A stretch of DNA of 64,000 nucleotides, taken from contig NZ_CP047198.1 of the NCBI RefSeq assembly GCF_030408635.1, positions 2,046,001 to 2,110,000 of the forward strand, given 5' to 3'. Origin of the DNA: Corynebacterium coyleae (GTDB lineage Bacteria > Actinomycetota > Actinomycetes > Mycobacteriales > Mycobacteriaceae). The position numbers and the translations under genes are program-made. The notes below the pieces were generated by a model, which did not search any database, was not told the DNA's origin, and saw only the letters and a list, made by a program, of their open reading frames with translations. Below, in pieces: positions 1-6,937 of the stretch. The number at the start of each line of letters is the position of its first letter. The first letter of the stretch is position 1.

Positions 1-130
1 AATGGATCTCGCCTCGCTCCAACGCGAGCTTGCAGGGAAGACCCCGGGCCGCAGGTGGGATGACGACGACTCCGAGGTGGACGACCAGTACGCCGACTAC
101 GCCAACTGGGATGAGGACGACGACCGCTAG
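1..130 (+). CDS. DUF3073 family protein, C-terminal end only
   Basis: The reading frame is open from the left edge of the window (first complete codon at base 2) to a TAG at 128-130, about 42 residues. The visible part starts MDLASLQREL and ends in a very acidic tail (DDDDSEVDDQYADYANWDEDDDR-type composition). This combination of an LxSLQREL segment followed by an Asp/Tyr/Trp-rich tail is characteristic of the small actinobacterial DUF3073 proteins, which usually lie next to purM. Here purM is about 3.8 kb away, separated by the IS-interrupted protease locus. The function of the family is unknown. The basic N-terminal half lies outside the window. Confidence 0.6.
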   Translation, partial: MDLASLQRELAGKTPGRRWDDDDSEVDDQYADYANWDEDDDR

Positions 131-144
131 TCCACCCTTCACGT

Positions 145-177
145 AAAAGTGCACCCCGCTCGCTCGGGGTGCTTTTG
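145..177 (+). terminator. Rho-independent terminator of the DUF3073 gene
   Basis: An 8-bp perfect stem, GCACCCCG (151-158) with CGGGGTGC (165-172), is followed by TTTT. It starts about 20 bp after the DUF3073 stop codon. AAAA lies just before the stem, so it could act in both directions. Confidence 0.75.
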
Positions 178-236
178 CGTTGCCTGGGGCCTTCTGCGCT
201 TCTGCTCGACGGTCCTAGCCTGCTGTTTTCCCTGGT

Positions 237-363
237 CGTCTAGCTCTGTGTTTGTGGAACCAGACGATGAGCTCCGTGTTGACCATGGTGGTCGTTATCA
301 CCTGGGGGTTTGCGAAGGCGGTTTCGAGACCGTCTAGCTGTATTTGTGGTCGTGCTAGACGAT
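237..363. repeat. Two diverged copies of a small hairpin-forming non-coding repeat
   Basis: Copy 1 (237-268) reads CGTCTAGCTCTGTGTTTGTGG, ending AGACGAT. Copy 2 (331-363) reads CGTCTAGCTGTATTTGTGG, ending GCTAGACGAT. In copy 2 the ends CGTCTAGC (331-338) and GCTAGACG (354-361) form an 8-bp inverted repeat. Copy 1 keeps only CGTCT/AGACG. The 8-mer CGTCTAGC occurs again at 3796-3803 in the other intergenic region. No function can be assigned. Confidence 0.4.
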
Positions 364-378
364 CAGGTGTAGCAACGA

Positions 379-410
379 AAAGAGTGTGCCCTCTTTGGGG
401 CACACTCTTT
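379..410 (-). terminator. Terminator of the interrupted protease gene
   Basis: A perfect 12-bp stem (AAAGAGTGTGCC at 379-390, GGCACACTCTTT at 399-410) with an 8-nt loop. On the minus strand it follows the protease stop codon by about 17 bp and runs into a T-rich stretch. Confidence 0.8.
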
Positions 411-427
411 GTAGTTTGGGTGTTTGG

Positions 428-1222
428 TTAGAGCATCATGTTGGCGAAGCCGATGCCGATTCCGACGATGGCTAGCAGGGCGACGATCGGGGCGACGATG
501 GCGGCGATGTTGACGTCTGCTCCTGCAGGCTTGTTGTTGTCTGCCTGCTTCTTGGCGTTGTCCACCTTGGCCGGTGCTTCCTGCTCAGCGTCTGCCTGGT
601 CTTGTACCTTCTCCTCGGCCTTGTCGTTAGCCTTGTCATTAGCCTTGGCCGGGGCTTCTGCTTCTGCTTCGACCTGTGCTGGTGCTTCTGCTTTGTCGTC
701 TGCCTTGTCGGCGGCTGGTGCTTCTACCTTGTTTTCAACCTTGGCGGGTGCTTCTGGTTTGTTGTCGATGATGGCACCTGCCATGGCACTGAAGTCGCCG
801 ATTTCAAGGTTGTCAGCAGCAATACGCGGAGTATTGATTTTCAGTACGTCCCAGTCGGCGGGGACAACTGCGTTGCCGTTGGGGGTTTCAAGCAGGTATG
901 GCTTTTCCGAGTAGTTGAACTTGCCAAACTGGTACAGGTAGTTCATCACCGAGTCATACTCAGGAGCCATCGGAAGCGAAACACCCTTAATAAGGTCACC
1001 GACGGTGTCGTTGGCACCCCAGTGGCGAAGATCTAGAGTGTGGCCTAATTCGTGCAGGATGGTGTTGCGCAGTTTTGCATCTGATCCCATCAGGCGGTTA
1101 TTGGCGATGAAAAGCGAGTTATCGCCAACCAAGGAAATACCCGAGGCGTAGTTACCTTGATCAATCTGATCACCGATAACGCCGATGCGGAAGATGTTGT
1201 CACGCTCGCCTAAGAACTGGGG
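428..1222 (-). pseudogene. C-terminal part of an IS-interrupted, membrane-anchored metzincin-like metalloprotease
   Basis: This 264-residue segment is the downstream half of the gene whose start lies at 3098. If the IS element (1223-2537) is removed the two halves join exactly in frame (EFGL/PQFLGERD), giving a 451-residue protein. It contains the zinc site HELGHTLDLRH (His244, Glu245, His248 and His254 of the joined protein), which fits the metzincin pattern HExxHxxxxxH except that the usual Gly is Asp. A Met-turn-like SVMNY lies about 25 residues later. Next comes a long Ala/Lys/Glu/Pro spacer with repeated EAPAK-type units, then a hydrophobic C-terminal segment (NIAAIVAPIVALLAIVGIG) that would anchor the protein in the membrane. 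The open frame continues upstream into the IS antisense strand, but that part is not native. The gene is inactive as it stands. Confidence 0.8.
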
Positions 1223-1273
1223 TGTCATGATTCCGGTGGACGGTGAAACCCACCGATCTGGAAGGATTAAATC

Positions 1274-1582
1274 ATGCCACGTAAGTATTCGGATCAGTTT
1301 CGTCAGCAGTGCATTGATGAGGTGTTGATGTTCGGCAAGACTCGTGGTGCCGTGGCCCAGGAGTACGGGGTGTCGTCCTCGTCGTTGGGACGCTGGGTGG
1401 CCAAAGCCGAAGGCACCTTGGGCACTGGTTCCGGCAGCCACATGCGCGCTGCTGATGCCGCGTCGCAGGACCCGGCAGAGATGGCAAAGCGGATCAAAGA
1501 GCTCGAGCGTGAAAACGAGTTTTTAAAAAAAGCGGCCGCCTTCTTCGCCACGGAGCACACCACGAGGACCTCTTCGCGGTAA
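1274..1582 (+). CDS. IS3-family transposase orfA (HTH subunit)
   Basis: 102 residues. The N-terminal half (MPRKYSDQFRQQCIDEVL, then GAVAQEYGVSSSSLGRWV) is a helix-turn-helix that binds the element ends. The C-terminal half (RIKELERENEFLKKA) is the leucine-zipper-like coiled coil typical of IS3 OrfA. Near its end a run of seven A (1525-1531) follows TTTT. In the zero frame this is read A AAA AAA, a good -1 slippery heptamer, and the -1 frame stays open into orfB. A likely ribosome-binding GAAGGA lies at 1261, 8 bp before the ATG. Confidence 0.85.
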   Translation: MPRKYSDQFRQQCIDEVLMFGKTRGAVAQEYGVSSSSLGRWVAKAEGTLGTGSGSHMRAADAASQDPAEMAKRIKELERENEFLKKAAAFFATEHTTRTSSR

Positions 1583-2490
1583 TTGCCCACTTCCACGAAG
1601 AAGGCAACCCCTGCCCCCGCTACCCAGTGTCAATGATGTGCCGTGTGTTGGAAGTATCCAGCTCCGGCTATTACGCCTGGCGCAAGCGTAGAGATACTCC
1701 GCCGGCCGGTGGCACACCGCGGGCGAAACGCGCGGCGATTACCGATCTGGTTATCGAGATCTTCAACGAGCACAACGGTTTTGCCGGGGCGCGCACTATC
1801 TACCGGCAGCTTCAGGCCCAAAACGTTGCAACCACGCTGTATGCGGTGCGAAAGATCATGGCTGACAACACGCTGCACACCAAGTACCGTCGCGCGTTTA
1901 AACGCACCACGATCCAAGACCCGCAGGCGAGCGCACGTGCTGATCTGCTTCGGCGCCGTTTCTACCCCGCGATGCCGACAACCTATCTGTGCGGCGACAT
2001 CACCTACCTGCGCACCGCGCAGGGGTGGATGTATCTGGCCGTCGTGATCGATCTGAGCACACGGATGGTTGTCGGGTGGCAGATCGCAGACCGGATGAGT
2101 GCGCAACTTGTCGTCGACGCGCTGACCATGGCGCACGCGGCCGGTTTCGTCGCGGGCAACGCGGTGTTTCACTCCGACCGCGGCTCGCAGTACACTTCGA
2201 AGCAGTTCGCGCAAACAGCCAAGAAACTCGATGTGCGTTTAAGCACCGGCGCGGTCGGTGTGTGCTGGGACAACGCGGTTGCGGAGTCGATGTTTTCCAC
2301 GTTGAAGCTGCATCTGCTGTACGAAAAGAAGCAGTTCGCGTCGAAGTTCGACGCCCGCTACGAAGTCGGACACTGGATCGAGGCGTACTACAACCGCCGC
2401 CGCATCCACTCCACCACCGGGCTGATCCCCGCCGAAGCAATGCGCCAATTCAAAACCCGCTGCGCCGACACACACGCCGCCGCAGCCTAA
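1531..2490 (+). CDS. IS3-family transposase orfB (DDE integrase), expressed by -1 frameshift
   Basis: The frame is open from the slippery A7 of orfA; the first ATG is at 1627, giving a 287-residue free OrfB. The stretch between them (LFAVIAHFHEEGNPCPRYPV) is conserved in this IS group, which argues for production as an OrfAB fusion. An HTH_21-like region (FNEHNGFAGARTIYRQLQ) precedes the rve integrase core. The catalytic acids are in CGDITYL (Asp), HSDRGSQYTS (Asp) and DNAVAESMFSTLK (Glu), all present. The ORF runs to TAA at 2490, so the transposase looks intact and the element may still be mobile. Confidence 0.85.
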   Translation, partial: SGRLLRHGAHHEDLFAVIAHFHEEGNPCPRYPVSMMCRVLEVSSSGYYAWRKRRDTPPAGGTPRAKRAAITDLVIEIFNEHNGFAGARTIYRQLQAQNVATTLYAVRKIMADNTLHTKYRRAFKRTTIQDPQASARADLLRRRFYPAMPTTYLCGDITYLRTAQGWMYLAVVIDLSTRMVVGWQIADRMSAQLVVDALTMAHAAGFVAGNAVFHSDRGSQYTSKQFAQTAKKLDVRLSTGAVGVCWDNAVAESMFSTLKLHLLYEKKQFASKFDARYEVGHWIEAYYNRRRIHSTTGLIPAEAMRQFKTRCADTHAAAA

Positions 2491-2537
2491 CCCCCACAAC
2501 CAAACACAACGGGTTTACCCGTCCACAAAATTTGACA

Positions 2538-3098
2538 CAGCCCAAACTCGTCGATGTTGTCGAGCAGTTTGTAGGCCTGGATTTCATCTTTGAAGTAGTA
2601 GCGGTTGTAGTCGACGGTTTCCCCGCCTTGTGGGGTGTAGTTGGGGATGTTGGTAAACAACTCGCCTGCGTCGATGTGCAGGTTAATGCCGTGGTCGTTA
2701 AACAGGTCGACCATCTCTTTAAGCATTTGTGCCGATGGGCCAAGGTTGCGCTTGTCAGCGAAATCACAAGCGTCAACGTAGGTGTCTTCGCAGCCAAGGC
2801 TGCGGTATTCGGACGCCATCCAGTTCAGTTGCAAAAACAGATCCGGACGATTCACATCAGCCCCATAACCGGGAAGGGGAACTGCAGTGCCGTCAGACAA
2901 GATGACACCGTGTTGTTCCCATACGTCGGGAAGACCGTCACCGTCAGAATCAACCAGGTCGAGCCCAGTGCCGAAATCAACCGGGGCGATCAATGCTTGC
3001 TCATCGCAAGCGTCGCACGCATTGGCGGGGGTGATACCGGCAATGGCCATGGTGGCAGTCAGTGCTGCTGCGATGGTGTTGCGGATTGCGTTGCGCAT
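2538..3098 (-). pseudogene. N-terminal part of the IS-interrupted metzincin-like metalloprotease
   Basis: 187 native residues. The start at 3098 is supported by AAGGAG 8 bp upstream. Residues 1-27 form a Sec signal peptide (RNAIRN, then a hydrophobic core ending TPANA). CDACDE follows, then VDSDGDGLPDVWE at about 48-60, a calcium-binding motif of the thrombospondin type 3 / EF-like kind found in secreted proteases. The native sequence ends at DEFGL where the IS begins; the frame then reads 16 foreign residues to a stop inside the IS. A secreted fragment without the catalytic HELGH could still be made. The intact ancestor would have been an extracytoplasmic, membrane-tethered zinc protease of unknown substrate. 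Confidence 0.8.
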
Positions 3099-3220
3099 TG
3101 GTGGTGCTCCTTGGTGATTTCTTGTTTCGCTGATCAGGACCTGTTCTTCCTGACACGCTTAAGGTTATGCAGTTTGTATGCGCAGGTAAAACGGTTGCTG
3201 GACACGTTGATTTTTGGCGG

Positions 3221-3549
3221 GATTGTTCAACGTTTTTTCTGGATTGTTCAACGCTTTCACCCTGGTTAACGTCTGGATTGTTCACCAATCCAACCCACAT
3301 TCCAGACCGAGGCGAAGGGTTGTTGAACGATCTGATTTGCCTTGGGTGCACTTCGTTGAACAATCTTTATGCATGCATAGTATGCGGTTTAAGGGTGTTT
3401 TCAGCCAACACCCGCCCGTTTGAATCGCGACCTGGGGAAATGCCGGAACAACACTTCAAAACAGCCCTAAAATGGTCGGAAAGATTGTTCAACGACTGTG
3501 AAAACGGCTCGAAATGGGTGTGACGTGCGGATTGTTCAGCAATCCGCAC
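3221..3549. repeat. Cluster of seven GATTGTTCAAC motifs in both orientations
   Basis: Plus-strand copies are at 3221-3232, 3242-3253 and 3483-3494 (GATTGTTCAACG). Inverted copies are at 3322-3332 (GTTGAACGATC, one change) and 3354-3365 (CGTTGAACAATC). Two copies are extended into palindromes: 3276-3290 (GATTGTTCACCAATC) and 3525-3549 (GTGCGGATTG, TTCAG, CAATCCGCAC, a perfect 10-bp inverted repeat). Seven copies in 330 bp upstream of the protease start suggest binding sites for a regulator or other DNA-binding protein, but the role is unknown. Confidence 0.65.
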
Positions 3550-3620
3550 CACCTGCTTACCCCCGGAAATTACCCCCGTTTTACGAGCACACACGCAACA
3601 ATAGCCTTCGAGACACGAAA

Positions 3621-3642
3621 AACAGGGCGCTTTAGCCCTGTT
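3621..3642. terminator. Weak hairpin, possible terminator
   Basis: AACAGGGC (3621-3628) pairs with GCCCTGTT (3635-3642) around a 6-nt loop. There is a short A-rich run before it and only a weak T run after it. It lies just downstream (minus strand) of the membrane-protein remnant, so it may be that gene's old terminator. Confidence 0.4.
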
Positions 3643-3665
3643 CTGCTAGTACGTTTCGCGCCCAA

Positions 3666-3870
3666 CTAGCCGATGAGCCCACTAATAAACACCATGCCCA
3701 ACACGACCTGGACAAACACCACCGGCATCTTTCGATCTGCTAGCACAATCCCGAACACCACTAGCAGACCAGGAGAACACCACCCCAACGCTCATCGTCT
3801 AGCACCCCGAAACACCAACAACGCGATCAGCGCAAACAAGGCTCCGCTGCAGTAGAACGCCAGACCCTTA
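3666..3870 (-). pseudogene. Decayed remnant of a small membrane protein
   Basis: Read on the minus strand in one frame, this stretch gives GLAFYCSGALFALIALLVFR, a stop, and then a second hydrophobic block (LLVVFGIVLADRKMPVVFVQ, then VVLGMVFISGLIG) ending in TAG. The two hydrophobic segments separated by a basic turn look like membrane helices. There is no start codon before the first block and there is an internal TGA, so it appears to be a broken gene. The family is not recognised, and a chance hydrophobic frame is possible. Confidence 0.3.
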
Positions 3871-3880
3871 AAAGCAGAAA

Positions 3881-3916
3881 CGGGCTGATACGAGAACGAA
3901 TCCTCGTATCAGCCCG
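3881..3916 (-). terminator. Terminator of the purF-purM transcript
   Basis: A perfect 14-bp stem (CGGGCTGATACGAG at 3881-3894, CTCGTATCAGCCCG at 3903-3916) with an 8-nt loop, 22 bp after the purM stop codon. On the minus strand it is followed by TTTCTGCTTTT. Confidence 0.85.
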
Positions 3917-3938
3917 AAAACAGGCCTAGCGATCGCGT

Positions 3939-5006
3939 TTAGTACTGCGGGTGGGAGCCTGTCAGCACGGCGCGTTTCTCGTCGCCTTCGCTGGCGGCGC
4001 GGACCTCGCCGAGCACCCACGCATCGACGTGGCGGGCAGCCAGGATGGCCAGGGCGCGATCGCGGTCTTCCTCGGCAACGACGGCGGTCATGCCGACGCC
4101 CATGTTGAAGGTCTTCTCCATCTCCTCGTCCGGGACCTGGCCGACGGACTTGATGGTGCGGAAGATCGGACCTGGGGTCCAGGTGTTGCGGTGCATCTCT
4201 GCGACAAGGCCCTCAGGAATGATGCGTTCCATGTTGCCTGCCAGGCCACCGCCGGTGACGTGGCAGAACGTGCGGACCTCGCACTCGGCGGCCAGTTCTA
4301 GGCAGTCGAGTGCGTAGATGCGGGTTGGCTCGAGAAGTTCCTCGCCGAGCGTGCGGCCCAGCTCTTCCATCTCGGCGTCCAGGGGCAGGCCGGCGCGCTC
4401 GAGAAGCACGTGGCGGGCCAGGGAGTAGCCATTGGAGTGCAGGCCAGACGATGCCATACCGATGATGATGTCGCCCTCGCGGACCTTTTCAGGACCAAGC
4501 AGTTCCGAGGCCTCAACGACACCGACTGCGGTTGCGGAGACGTCGTAATCGTCCGGCTCCATCACGCCGGGGTGTTCAGCGGTCTCGCCGCCGAGCAGCG
4601 CACAGCCAGCCTGGACGCATCCCTCGGCGATGCCGCCGACGATTTCAGCGACCTTCTCCGGCACGACCTTGCCAATAGCGATGTAGTCCTGCAGGAACAG
4701 CGGCTCGGCACCACAGACGACAAGATCGTCTACGCACATTGCGACGAGGTCGATACCGATGGTGTCGTGCTTGTCCATCGCCTGCGCAATGGCCAGCTTG
4801 GTGCCCACGCCGTCAGAGCCTGCTGCCAGCAGTGGCTCCTTGTACTTGCCCAGCGCGAACAGGCCGGCGAAGCCGCCGAGGCTGCCACGAACCTCAGGAC
4901 GGGTGGCGCGCTTGGCGTGCGGGGCGAACAGTTCGACGGCCTTATCGCCGGCCTCGATGGATACGCCGGCGGCCTCGTAGGAAACTGGGGTCTGCTCAGT
5001 GGTCAT
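3939..5006 (-). CDS. purM: Phosphoribosylformylglycinamidine cyclo-ligase (AIR synthetase)
   Basis: 355 residues, normal for PurM. The enzyme closes the imidazole ring: FGAM plus ATP gives AIR, the fifth step of purine synthesis, in the cytoplasm. Family motifs are present: SDGVGTKLAIAQ (residues 64-75), DLVAMCVDDLVVCGAEPLF, GGETAEHPG and GMASSGLHSNGYSL. The ATG at 5006 shares one base with the purF TAA (TAATG), so translation is probably coupled to purF. A strong terminator follows the gene. In related bacteria a DUF3073 gene lies next to purM; here the interrupted protease locus lies between them. Confidence 0.97.
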   Translation of the reverse strand: MTTEQTPVSYEAAGVSIEAGDKAVELFAPHAKRATRPEVRGSLGGFAGLFALGKYKEPLLAAGSDGVGTKLAIAQAMDKHDTIGIDLVAMCVDDLVVCGAEPLFLQDYIAIGKVVPEKVAEIVGGIAEGCVQAGCALLGGETAEHPGVMEPDDYDVSATAVGVVEASELLGPEKVREGDIIIGMASSGLHSNGYSLARHVLLERAGLPLDAEMEELGRTLGEELLEPTRIYALDCLELAAECEVRTFCHVTGGGLAGNMERIIPEGLVAEMHRNTWTPGPIFRTIKSVGQVPDEEMEKTFNMGVGMTAVVAEEDRDRALAILAARHVDAWVLGEVRAASEGDEKRAVLTGSHPQY

Positions 5007-6520
5007 TAGGCTTCAGCACCTTTCTGGATGCGTCGGACAAGGTCGGCGTTGGGGTTACCGTCGGGCAGCCCCAGGGGGTATTTGCCTGTAAAGCAGGCGG
5101 CACAAAGGTTGTCTTCGTGTTGGTTCGTGGAGGCGATCATGTCGTCGATAGGCACGAACGCGAGCGAGTCCGCCCCGATCATGGTGCGGATCGACTCCGC
5201 GATCGCCTCATCGGAATCAGTACGGCCGTGGTTGGCGATGAGTTCGCCGGGGCTTGCGAAATCGATGCCGTAGAAGCACGGCCACTTCACCGGCGGCGAC
5301 GCGATACGCACGTGCACCTCGGCGGCGCCGGCTTCGCGCAGCATGCGGATGAGTTTGCGCTGGGTGTTGCCGCGCACGATGGAGTCGTCGACAACGATGA
5401 GCTTCTTGCCCTCGATGACTTCGCGCACCGGGTTCAGCTTCAGGCGCAGGCCCAGCTGACGCAGGGTGTCCGACGGCTGAATGAAGGTGCGGCCGACATA
5501 GGCGTTCTTCATCAGGCCCTGCTTGAACGGGATGCCGGACTCTTCCGCGTAGCCGATGGCGGCGGGGGTGCCGGATTCGGGCACCGGCATCACCAGGTCG
5601 CCGTCCACCGGGGTGACGCGGGCGAGACGGCGGCCGATCTCGATGCGCGACAGGTTGACGGTCTGGCCGTCGATGATGGAGTCGGGGCGGGCGACGTAGA
5701 CGTACTCGAACACGCAGTGCGCCTTCGGGGTCTCGGCGAAGCGTTCGGAGTGGACGCCCGCGTTATCAATCGCCACAAGCTCGCCCGGCTCGATATCGCG
5801 CACGAACGAGGCGCCGACGATGTCCAACGCACACGTCTCGGAGGCGATCACCCAACCGCCGTCGAGGCGGCCCAGCGACAGCGGGCGCACGCCGTGCGGG
5901 TCGCGCGCGGCGTAGAGGGTCTGGCCGTCGGTGACCATGAAGCAGAATGCGCCTTCGACGCGTGGGAGGAGTTCCCGTGCGGCGTCGAGAAGCGTCTTGT
6001 CCTCAGTAACCAGATCCGCCAGCAACGCAGACACCACAGCGGTGTCTGAGGACGAGCCCTGTCCGTCCACGCCCGAAGCGGGGATGAGCTTGCGCTCGAT
6101 CGCTTCTTCTTCGAGTTCCTTGAAGTTCACCAGGTTGCCGTTGTGCGCCAACGCAATGTCGGTGCCATTGGGCGAGGTGCGGAACATCGGCTGGACGTTT
6201 TCCCAGGAGTTCCCGCCAGCTGTGGAGTAGCGGGTGTGGCCGATCGCCACATCGCCCTGCAACGCCTCCAGGACAGGTTCGTCAAAGACCTGGCTGACCA
6301 GGCCGGTGTCTTTAAACACCACGACGTTGTCCTTGTCGCCTACGGCAATGCCGGCGCCTTCCTGGCCGCGGTGCTGCAGCGCGAACAAGCCGAAATAGGT
6401 CAGCTTGGACACGTCCTCGCCCGGTGCCCAGACACCGAACACGCCACATTCGTCGCGTGGTTCGTCGTTGTTCTCGAAGTTGGTCTTCCCCGTGGGGCTC
6501 TTCGTATGCACGACAAACAC
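5006..6520 (-). CDS. purF: Amidophosphoribosyltransferase
   Basis: 504 residues. It catalyses the committed step of purine synthesis, PRPP plus glutamine to phosphoribosylamine. The N-terminal Ntn glutaminase domain has its nucleophile at Cys25 (DECGVFGV), which implies removal of a 24-residue propeptide, as in Bacillus-type PurF. The PRPP loop KLIVVDDSIVRGNT is at about 360-375. NLCAACFTGKYP supplies cysteines of the type used for a 4Fe-4S cluster. A GTG start at 6520 was chosen to include the propeptide; the RBS is weak. The gene follows the SCP-like gene by 15 bp and overlaps purM by one base. Confidence 0.96.
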   Translation of the reverse strand: MFVVHTKSPTGKTNFENNDEPRDECGVFGVWAPGEDVSKLTYFGLFALQHRGQEGAGIAVGDKDNVVVFKDTGLVSQVFDEPVLEALQGDVAIGHTRYSTAGGNSWENVQPMFRTSPNGTDIALAHNGNLVNFKELEEEAIERKLIPASGVDGQGSSSDTAVVSALLADLVTEDKTLLDAARELLPRVEGAFCFMVTDGQTLYAARDPHGVRPLSLGRLDGGWVIASETCALDIVGASFVRDIEPGELVAIDNAGVHSERFAETPKAHCVFEYVYVARPDSIIDGQTVNLSRIEIGRRLARVTPVDGDLVMPVPESGTPAAIGYAEESGIPFKQGLMKNAYVGRTFIQPSDTLRQLGLRLKLNPVREVIEGKKLIVVDDSIVRGNTQRKLIRMLREAGAAEVHVRIASPPVKWPCFYGIDFASPGELIANHGRTDSDEAIAESIRTMIGADSLAFVPIDDMIASTNQHEDNLCAACFTGKYPLGLPDGNPNADLVRRIQKGAEA

Positions 6521-6535
6521 TGTATCCGAGGAATG

Positions 6536-6913
6536 TCAGCGGAGGGCAATTACTGGAAGACCCGCCGCGATCTCGCCTGCACGCGATCCGGAAGCATCCA
6601 CGTTGCCTTGCGCGAGTTCTTCCTCGAAGGTGGTTAAACCAGTGGCCAGTCGCATCCAGGTGCGGGGATCCATCTCCACCACGTTTGGCGGCGTGCCGCG
6701 GGTGTGGCGTGGGCCTTCGACGCATTGCACGGCCACAAATGGGGGCACGCGCAGTTCCACGGAGTGGCCGGGGAGTTCTTCGGCGAGGGTGCGCGCGGTT
6801 CGTCGACAAGCATTTGCAATCTCGCTTCTCGACGACTCCTCGTCCCCCTCAATCCATGCTTTGACCGCATCGACGGCCTGGCGTGTCAGTATCGGGTCCT
6901 GCTTTTGCATCAT
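6536..6913 (-). CDS. SCP-like (sterol carrier family) small protein
   Basis: 125 residues from an ATGATG start at 6913. The sequence VELRVPPFVAVQCVEGPRHT followed by RGTPPNVVEMDPRTWMRLATG is the conserved core of a small actinobacterial family annotated as sterol carrier family protein, which lies next to purF in many actinobacteria. Its biochemical role is unknown; the fold suggests binding of a hydrophobic ligand. It is transcribed towards purF with a 15-bp gap, so it probably belongs to the purF-purM transcription unit. It diverges from the thioesterase gene, leaving only 24 bp between the starts; leader sequences must be very short. Confidence 0.75.
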   Translation of the reverse strand: MMQKQDPILTRQAVDAVKAWIEGDEESSRSEIANACRRTARTLAEELPGHSVELRVPPFVAVQCVEGPRHTRGTPPNVVEMDPRTWMRLATGLTTFEEELAQGNVDASGSRAGEIAAGLPVIALR

Positions 6914-6937
6914 GTGGACCCATATTAAGGTGTCGGC

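Larger units (their letters stand above)
131..427. other. Intergenic region between DUF3073 and the protease remnant
   Basis: No gene is supported here. Besides the two terminators it contains two related imperfect hairpins sharing CGTCTAGCT (see the repeat entry at 237-363). A 62-codon minus-strand ORF at 215-403 resembles nothing known, and its start overlaps the downstream terminator, so it is not called. Confidence 0.6.
1223..2537 (+). mobile_element. IS3-family insertion sequence inserted in the protease gene
   Basis: The element is about 1315 bp long and bounded by imperfect terminal inverted repeats. The left end reads TGTCATGATTCCGGTGGACG; the right end, read inward, is TGTCAAATTTTGTGGACGGG. 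Both continue to a shared AAACCC. Inside are overlapping orfA (1274-1582) and orfB (to 2490), with a DDE integrase. The ends were placed at the TG...CA termini. Flanking bases are GGGG on the left and CAGC on the right, so no target-site duplication is visible. Precise removal restores the host reading frame. The element and the host gene are on opposite strands. Confidence 0.85.
3099..3938. other. Intergenic region of 840 bp upstream of the protease gene
   Basis: It holds the GATTGTTCAAC motif cluster (3221-3549), a weak hairpin (3621-3642), a decayed membrane-protein remnant on the minus strand (about 3666-3870) and the purM terminator (3881-3916). ORFs of 60-120 codons occur (for example 3167-3523 plus), but their sequence is dominated by translation of the repeated motif, so they are not called as genes. 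The base composition is visibly more AT rich than in the flanking core genes. Confidence 0.6.

Noticed and set aside
3167-3523. 118-codon plus-strand ORF in the intergenic region
   Set aside because: Its repeated DCS/LFN words come from the GATTGTTCAAC motifs, both strands are open across the same area, and there is no RBS.
3000-3900. CRISPR-like array
   Set aside because: The GATTGTTCAAC motifs are only 11-12 bp, occur in both orientations and at irregular spacing, and no cas gene is near.
4739-6049. 436-codon plus-strand ORF
   Set aside because: It is antisense to purM and purF and shows only mirror composition; no family is recognisable.
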